Below are positions 35,847 to 41,389 of a stretch of 41,389 bases of DNA, piece after piece. The DNA is from an uncultured Clostridia bacterium (GTDB taxonomy: Bacteria > Bacillota > Clostridia > Lachnospirales > CAG-274). The notes under the pieces were generated by a model. The model made no database searches. It saw only the letters and a list, made by a program, of their open reading frames with translations, and was not told the DNA's origin. Positions within the stretch are counted from its first letter, which is position 1. Every line of letters starts with the position of its first letter. The DNA is taken from positions 1-41,389 of the forward strand of contig CANQXR010000019.1 in NCBI GenBank assembly GCA_947627855.1, written 5' to 3'. Both the position numbers and the translations under genes were made by a program.

Positions 35847-36478
35847 TTGATAAGCAGATCCAGAACCTTTTTCTGCTCCTCCGGCGTTTCGTTTGCCCCA
35901 AATACGGCTATATAGTTTTCCTTGGCATCAAAGCCGGGCAGAAGTGTCATCAGCTGTGAATTGGCAAGGCTTATGGCATAGGCTTTTGATGTCGGGTCGG
36001 TTTCCGTATAGAATTTAAGAATAAGCCCCTGTTCCTCAAGAGAGGCAAGCTCCTCATCGGTATATACCAAAGACAGATCCATAAGATAATCTTCATAGGC
36101 ATATGCCTCCATAAGAGTCTTATCCATAACAAGAATGGTCACATCGCCGCTAAGCAGCATTGCCCCCAGCTTTGCAACAATGTCTGAGCCCGCCTCCTGA
36201 TCATCGGTATAGAAATACTCAAGCCTGACCTCACGGTTGGTAGACGTAAGCCCAAGCCTTTCGTTTATTTCGGGAGCCAGACTGTCCTCCGTAAAATCGG
36301 GAAGAGCATAGTTAAGTATGCCCACCCCCGCCATAAGCTCCTTATGGGGACGAAGCTTTGCATTGTAAAACCACGTTATAATTATAAACCCAAAAAGTAT
36401 CGTGCCGAGAATAGGCACTCTGTAATATTCCCATATGTGATCTATCTTCTGAAAAAAGCTAAGATCCTTAAACTTCAT
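35843..36478 (-). CDS. Membrane-anchored protein of unknown function
   Basis: This 211-residue protein has one N-terminal membrane segment (about residues 21-38, VPILGTILFGFIIITWFY) after a short amphipathic FFQKIDHIWEYYR stretch. A large acidic outer or soluble domain follows, with EVRLEYFYTDDQEAGSDIVAKLGAM, ILVMDKTLMEAYAYEDYLMDL and TSKAYAISL. The layout recalls small clostridial membrane proteins whose soluble part resembles binding-protein lobes, but I cannot assign a family. It starts two bases after the DUF6062 gene, so the two are co-transcribed. Confidence 0.78.
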   Translation of the reverse strand: MKFKDLSFFQKIDHIWEYYRVPILGTILFGFIIITWFYNAKLRPHKELMAGVGILNYALPDFTEDSLAPEINERLGLTSTNREVRLEYFYTDDQEAGSDIVAKLGAMLLSGDVTILVMDKTLMEAYAYEDYLMDLSLVYTDEELASLEEQGLILKFYTETDPTSKAYAISLANSQLMTLLPGFDAKENYIAVFGANETPEEQKKVLDLLIN

Positions 36479-36480
36479 TG

Positions 36481-37203
36481 TTATTCCACCTTTGAACCTG
36501 TCATCATTTTAAGTGTTCTTTCAACAGAATCCTTTGCGTTGCCCCATGGCTCGTCCTTATGCCTGTAATCATTCTTATCTATAAACCAGGCTACGTCCTT
36601 TTCAAGCTCTTTCAGAACCCTGATCTGCTCCGGCACAAGAGTATCGACCATATCGGAATAGCTTTCCTTGCTCATAAGCTCCTTGCCCCTGTCAAGAAGG
36701 AGTACAAAGTGCTGAAAACAAAAGCCGTCACATTTTTTTACAAGCTCCTTGAAGCTTGGCTCCTTGCTCCAAAGGAAGAATATGGTATCCACATATCTGT
36801 CAAAGCTGTCTTTAATTCTGTTGCAAATATAGCAATTATCTGATATATTATTAAGAAACGACAGAATTTCGGGTTTTTCCTTGCTACCCTTTGAAAACAG
36901 ACCCTTTTTGCCCTCCTTAAGACTGTCGGCTCCCTTTTCAAGCTGTTTTACAATCTCTTGGAGATGGGTATCGCACATAAGCGCAAGACCGAGTCGGTTT
37001 TTCATGTGGTACATTTTCAGATAGTGCTCCTCGCAAAAGCCTACCTTATTTGTTTCCATACGAATGTCGCCTTCCATATAGGAGGGACCCATCATATAAT
37101 CAACCGACTCCTTGTCCAGCTTGTCATGGATAGCGCAAAGCGGACAGCCTTCCGCCTCGGTAAATGCTTCGGTTACGGGAATGGTATACAATTTGTCTTT
37201 CAT
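36481..37203 (-). CDS. DUF6062-like cytoplasmic protein with paired Cys motifs
   Basis: This 240-residue protein has no membrane segment. Two similar units are visible: GCPLCAIHD followed by GFCEEHYLKMY, then NCYICNRIKD followed by GFCFQHFVLLL. Each unit has a CxxC and later a CxxH, and each pair could hold a metal such as zinc. I relate it to the uncharacterised clostridial family DUF6062. The ribosome site is AGGAGG. It is first in a two-gene unit with the membrane-anchored protein, and its upstream region carries palindromic element B. Confidence 0.8.
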   Translation of the reverse strand: MKDKLYTIPVTEAFTEAEGCPLCAIHDKLDKESVDYMMGPSYMEGDIRMETNKVGFCEEHYLKMYHMKNRLGLALMCDTHLQEIVKQLEKGADSLKEGKKGLFSKGSKEKPEILSFLNNISDNCYICNRIKDSFDRYVDTIFFLWSKEPSFKELVKKCDGFCFQHFVLLLDRGKELMSKESYSDMVDTLVPEQIRVLKELEKDVAWFIDKNDYRHKDEPWGNAKDSVERTLKMMTGSKVE

Positions 37204-37296
37204 TATAATATGCCTCCTTTTTGTGCCGATGTGTTTTCTACACCCGGCTGTCCCTGCAAAAATTCGGACGGAGCTCCGACACGGCTGCGGGACCGA

Positions 37297-37378
37297 GCGG
37301 GGCGGGGCGATAGCGTCGGGTCTTTGGGAGGCGGACGGGTCCGCCTCCCAAAGACCCGACGCTATCGCCCCGCCCCGC
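37297..37378. repeat. Palindromic element B: perfect 40-bp inverted repeat, 2-nt loop
   Basis: The arms 37297-37336 and 37339-37378 are perfect reverse complements around GG. The 5' arm is G-rich (GCGGGGCGGGGCGATAG at its start). It fills the centre of the 313-base divergent space between the DUF6062 gene and ogg (37204-37516). The left flank (37264-37296) has a GGAGCTCC palindrome and CTGCGGGACCGAG, similar to the start of the edge element at 41347-41365. No T tract follows. Confidence 0.97.
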
Positions 37379-37392
37379 CCCCACGGGTTCGT

Positions 37393-37422
37393 CTTTTAAA
37401 ACCATCTGAGATGGTTTAAAAG
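37393..37422. repeat. AT-rich second hairpin of element B
   Basis: CTTTTAAAACCATCT pairs with AGATGGTTTAAAAG with one bulged A and a very tight turn. It lies 14 bases right of the long stem. It resembles the two-hairpin layout of elements A and C, though here the second stem is AT-rich. Confidence 0.8.
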
Positions 37423-37516
37423 GCGGAGCAGCCATAACAAAACCAACCGAGTGTATATAATTATAATGTATTATAACATATTTTAAAGCTTTTTTACAAC
37501 AGGAAAGGAAATAATT

Positions 37517-38380
37517 ATGAAATATTTTGAAGAAAACAATATAGTCCATCTGACAGAACAGGACAGCTTCGACATAGAGCAGACCCTAGAATGCGGTCAG
37601 TGCTTCAGATTTGAAAAAAAGGACGAAAAGGAGTACAGAATAATAGCAAAAGGCAAGGTTCTGAACTTAAAGCAGACCGATGACGAAACCATACTCTTTC
37701 CATGCACAGCAGAGGATTTTGAAAACATATGGTTCGATTATTTCGACCTTGGCAGAAATTACGAACACGTCAAAACCATACTCTCCGAAGACCCCGAACT
37801 GAAAAAAGCCATCGCCTTCGGCAGTGGAATAAGAATACTCAATCAGGATCCTTTTGAATGCCTTGTTTCATTTATAATATCCCAGAATAACCGTATACCC
37901 ATGATTAAAAAGGTAATAAAAAATATTTCCGAAAGATGGGGAAAGGAAGTCGGAGGGGAATATCTGTTTCCCGACATATGCTCTCTTGAAAATTCCGATG
38001 GGGCAAGTCTTATGGAATGTAAAACAGGCTTCAGACATAAATATATTACTGACTGCCTTGAAAAGCTTAAAAGGGGTGATATCAAGCTTGAAGAACTGAA
38101 ACAGAAGGATACGGAAACAGCAAAAAGGGAACTTATGAGTATAAAAGGCGTAGGAACAAAGGTAGCTGACTGCGTTCTCCTTTTTTCCTATGGCAGAAGC
38201 GAAGTATTTCCCACCGATGTATGGATAAAAAGAGTTATGGAACATATTTACTTCGGCGACAGTGACAGAACAATAGGCGAGATACATAGCTTTGCAAAGG
38301 AAAAATGGGGAAAATATGCAGGCTTTGCCCAGCAATATCTCTTTTACTATGCCAGAACATTAAAAATAAGCAAAAAATAA
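37517..38380 (+). CDS. ogg: 8-oxoguanine DNA glycosylase/AP lyase (OGG1-like)
   Basis: This 287-residue base-excision enzyme should remove 8-oxoguanine from DNA. The N-terminal OGG domain (TLECGQCFRF) precedes an HhH-GPD core. SFIISQNNRIPMIKK carries the conserved Asn pair, and IKGVGTKVADCVLLFSYGR the hairpin with the catalytic Lys. FPTDVWIKRVM has the catalytic Asp. The arrangement matches human OGG1 and clostridial Ogg rather than AlkA. Ribosome site AGGAAAGGAA. It has TATAAT-like boxes upstream but no convincing -35. Confidence 0.93.
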   Translation: MKYFEENNIVHLTEQDSFDIEQTLECGQCFRFEKKDEKEYRIIAKGKVLNLKQTDDETILFPCTAEDFENIWFDYFDLGRNYEHVKTILSEDPELKKAIAFGSGIRILNQDPFECLVSFIISQNNRIPMIKKVIKNISERWGKEVGGEYLFPDICSLENSDGASLMECKTGFRHKYITDCLEKLKRGDIKLEELKQKDTETAKRELMSIKGVGTKVADCVLLFSYGRSEVFPTDVWIKRVMEHIYFGDSDRTIGEIHSFAKEKWGKYAGFAQQYLFYYARTLKISKK

Positions 38381-38463
38381 AGAAAATAAATGAAAATCGC
38401 AGAAATCACGAGATATTCTCAAATTATTTTGTTAAAACGGCATAAAATAATTGAATAAGAATA

Positions 38464-38492
38464 TTGCATATATTTCCAAGTTAGAATATTAT
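38464..38492 (+). promoter_or_regulatory. Predicted promoter of groES-groEL
   Basis: TTGCAT (38464-38469), a 17-base spacer and TATTAT (38487-38492) place the transcript start just before the CIRCE operator, the usual arrangement. The -35 is a weak match. An AT-rich inverted repeat (38422-38430 with 38444-38452) lies further upstream between ogg and this promoter. Confidence 0.55.
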
Positions 38493-38504
38493 AACATTAA
38501 TCGG

Positions 38505-38531
38505 TTAGCACTCAACAAGTGTGAGTGCTAA
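38505..38531 (+). promoter_or_regulatory. CIRCE operator (HrcA binding site)
   Basis: TTAGCACTC (38505-38513), nine bases, then GAGTGCTAA (38523-38531) is a perfect match to the CIRCE consensus. The HrcA repressor should bind here and release on heat or misfolding stress. hrcA itself is not in the window. Confidence 0.98.
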
Positions 38532-38555
38532 TAAAATTCTCAGGAGGTATGAAAT

Positions 38556-38840
38556 ATGAAATTAGTTCCACTTAACAACAGAATAGTTTTAAAAGAATTC
38601 AAAGCGGAAGAAAAGACCAAAGGCGGCATTATTCTTACATCTTCACAGCAGAAGAAGCCTCAGGAGGCAGAAGTTGTTGCAGTCGGTCCCGGCAGAATGG
38701 AAGACGGCAAGCTTATACCTATGGAAGTAAAGGTTGGCGACAAGGTTGTCTATTCTTCATACGCAGGCACAAAGGTAGACCTTGATGATGAAGAATTTAT
38801 TATTGTCACTTCTGATGATATTTTAGCTATTGTCGAATAA
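38556..38840 (+). CDS. groES: Co-chaperonin GroES
   Basis: This 94-residue lid of the GroEL chamber has the conserved N-terminal PLNNRIVLKE and the mobile-loop region KTKGGIILTS that contacts GroEL. VGPGR and DKVVYSSYAGTKV follow. Length is typical. AGGAGG lies before the start, and the CIRCE operator is 24 bases upstream. Confidence 0.99.
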   Translation: MKLVPLNNRIVLKEFKAEEKTKGGIILTSSQQKKPQEAEVVAVGPGRMEDGKLIPMEVKVGDKVVYSSYAGTKVDLDDEEFIIVTSDDILAIVE

Positions 38841-38844
38841 TTAA

Positions 38845-40482
<1,638 letters not shown>

Positions 40483-40503
40483 TTTCTTTTATTCGCAGCT
40501 TAA

Positions 40504-40532
40504 GGCTCCGGAAGCTTTCGGAGCCTTTTTTT
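40504..40532 (+). terminator. Terminator of groES-groEL
   Basis: GGCTCCG (40504-40510) pairs with CGGAGCC (40519-40525), followed by seven T's. Confidence 0.93.
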
Positions 40533-40552
40533 ATTAATCATTATTTCATTAA

Positions 40553-40581
40553 TTGACACAGACAGCTTTTTTGTGTACAAT
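40553..40581 (+). promoter_or_regulatory. Predicted strong promoter of queF
   Basis: A perfect TTGACA (40553-40558), a 17-base spacer and TACAAT (40576-40581). Transcription should begin near 40588, just before the palindromes of element C, giving a queF leader of about 215 nucleotides. Confidence 0.8.
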
Positions 40582-40599
40582 TATATTTACACACTTTTT

Positions 40600-40649
40600 G
40601 CCCCTTGTGTTATGTCACCCTCATATGAGGGTGACATAACACAAGGGGC
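40600..40649. repeat. Palindromic element C, first hairpin: perfect 25-bp palindrome, no loop
   Basis: The arms 40600-40624 and 40625-40649 are perfect reverse complements meeting at CAT/ATG. Here the 5' arm is pyrimidine-rich, unlike the large stems. It begins about 12 bases after the predicted queF transcript start. Confidence 0.97.
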
Positions 40650-40651
40650 CG

Positions 40652-40757
40652 CGGGGGCAAGGGGGTCGGAGGAATGGGGAGGACAGGGCAATGCGCAAGG
40701 GGCGCACCCCTTGCGCATTGCCCTGTCCTCCCCATTCCTCCGACCCCCTTGCCCCCG
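40652..40757. repeat. Palindromic element C, second hairpin: perfect 51-bp inverted repeat, 4-nt loop
   Basis: The arms 40652-40702 and 40707-40757 are perfect reverse complements around CGCA. The 5' arm is purine-rich (41 of 51 by hand count) and ends in AATGCGCAAGGGG, the 13-mer shared with element A. It lies two bases after the 25-bp palindrome and ends 48 bases before the queF start. If transcribed it forms a near-perfect double-stranded RNA rod, a likely RNase III substrate. With the first hairpin, the promoter and the groEL terminator it accounts for the 322 bases between groEL and queF. Confidence 0.97.
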
Positions 40758-40804
40758 ACTACCCGCAGTATATGTGCAGGTTTCTTGATAAGGAGATGGT
40801 AAAA

Positions 40805-41293
40805 ATGGAAAACAAAAAACCGACAGGCGTCACACTTTTAGGCAAAAAGAATGTTAAAATACCAAATGAATACTGCCCCGAAATATTGGAAACATTTTTA
40901 AATAAACACCGGGAAAATGATTACTTTGTAAAATTCAACTGTCCGGAATTCACCTCACTGTGTCCTATTACCGGTCAGCCGGATTTCGCCTGCATATATA
41001 TTTCATATGTACCGTCCGAAAAAATGGTTGAAAGCAAATCCCTGAAGCTGTATCTCTTCAGCTTCAGAAATCACGGAGCCTTCCATGAGGATTGTGTGAA
41101 TACCATTATGAAGGATCTTATTAAGCTTATGGAGCCTAAATATATAGAGGTATGGGGAAAATTCACTCCCCGTGGCGGAATTTCAATAGATCCCTACTGT
41201 AATTACGGAAAACCCGGTACGCCTTGGGAAAAAGCCGCCTTTGACCGGCTTTTAAATCACGATATGTACCCTGAAAAAATTGATAACAGGTAA
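40805..41293 (+). CDS. queF: NADPH-dependent 7-cyano-7-deazaguanine (preQ0) reductase
   Basis: QueF reduces the nitrile of preQ0 to the amine preQ1 for queuosine in tRNA. The 162-residue, single-domain (YkvM-type) protein has Cys53 in [10 protein letters not shown], which forms the thioimide, with Asp60 nearby. The QueF motif ESKSLKLY (76-83) and FHEDCVN are also present. I chose ATG 40805, with AAGGAG nine bases before it. The in-frame ATG at 40796 abuts the ribosome site, and any start further up would lie in the palindrome. No queC, queD or queE is nearby and no preQ1 riboswitch is visible. Confidence 0.96.
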   Translation: MENKKPTGVTLLGKKNVKIPNEYCPEILETFLNKHRENDYFVKFNCPEFTSLCPITGQPDFACIYISYVPSEKMVESKSLKLYLFSFRNHGAFHEDCVNTIMKDLIKLMEPKYIEVWGKFTPRGGISIDPYCNYGKPGTPWEKAAFDRLLNHDMYPEKIDNR

Positions 41294-41335
41294 GTGATAT
41301 AATTATTTATATAGAAAGTGTCCCGGCTTTATAAA

Positions 41336-41389
41336 CCTGCGGTTCGCCGACCGGACTGCGGGGTGGGCGGGGGCGAGGGGAGGGAGCGG
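41336..41389. repeat. Probable palindromic element D, cut by the window edge
   Basis: An abrupt GC-rich block follows queF. It carries GCGGTTCG (41339-41346, shared with the second hairpin of element A) and then CCGACCGGACTGCGGGG, similar to the left flank of element B. A purine-rich G run (about 41358-41389) like the 5' arms of A and C closes the window. The partner arm would lie outside. A degenerate pyrimidine-rich counterpart may be present at 2025-2056. Confidence 0.5.

Noticed and set aside
37238..37549. Open frames running through palindromic element B
   Set aside because: The predicted Gly/Pro/Arg-rich peptides mirror each other because the DNA is self-complementary; no ribosome site or family match.
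40573..40788. Open frame across element C, and a queF start at 40691 inside the palindrome
   Set aside because: The sequence is the inverted repeat itself; the ribosome site AAGGAG supports the queF start at 40805.
40583..40804. preQ1 riboswitch before queF
   Set aside because: The leader is taken up by the two palindromes, and no aptamer-like hairpin with an A-rich tail near the ribosome site is visible.

Overview
The window reads as chromosome of a low-GC anaerobic Firmicute of class Clostridia. The signs are a perfect CIRCE operator before groES-groEL, a diadenylate cyclase/YbbR pair, a probable pyrophosphate-type phosphofructokinase, a Fur-family regulator ahead of a rubrerythrin module, AGGAGG-type ribosome sites, and TTGACA/TATAAT promoters with 17-bp spacers. 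Species cannot be named from the sequence alone.

Layout. 1-4218 is accessory DNA: the 3' remnant of an Abi-type gene, a large serine recombinase split by one extra base, a ParB/Noc-like gene, and on the opposite strand a phage-type amidase plus a small holin-like membrane protein. 4339-7417 (+) is an aroC-lysA-LUD operon; its 3' end and terminator have been tandemly triplicated (7298-7959). 7949-14875 (-) is a uppP / YcdB-SLH surface protein / dnaE / cyclophilin operon. 15051-16340 (-) is a phosphofructokinase with its own promoter. 16374-19519 (-) is a PLP aminotransferase-larE-FeS aldo/keto reductase operon. 19726-23910 (-) is cdaA-cdaR-lepA. 24039-26300 (-) holds cstA and an uncharacterised gene. 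26476-29082 (+) is a Fur-family regulator and a giant glutamate-synthase-like/rubrerythrin fusion. 29100-32442 (-) is an uncharacterised gene-radA-SEC-C-sua5 operon. Then come rsuA (+), leuS (-), two uncharacterised genes (-), ogg (+), groES-groEL (+) and queF (+).

How they work together. Most genes are housekeeping: chorismate and lysine synthesis, DNA replication and repair, lipid-carrier recycling, c-di-AMP signalling, tRNA and rRNA modification, translation and chaperones. The oxidative-stress pair and the FeS aldo/keto reductase fit an anaerobe.

The most unusual content is between genes. Three sites (14896-15035, 37297-37422, 40600-40757) carry long, perfectly self-complementary GC-rich palindromes with arms of 46, 40, 25 and 51 bp. 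A fourth probable element is cut by the window edge (41336-41389), and a possible solo arm lies at 2025-2056. Arm sequences differ between sites but share modules, for example the 13-mer AATGCGCAAGGGG, and the 5' arm of each largest hairpin is purine-rich. One site sits in the predicted 5' leader of queF, another just upstream of the uppP promoter. I regard this as a candidate undescribed family of modular palindromic elements.
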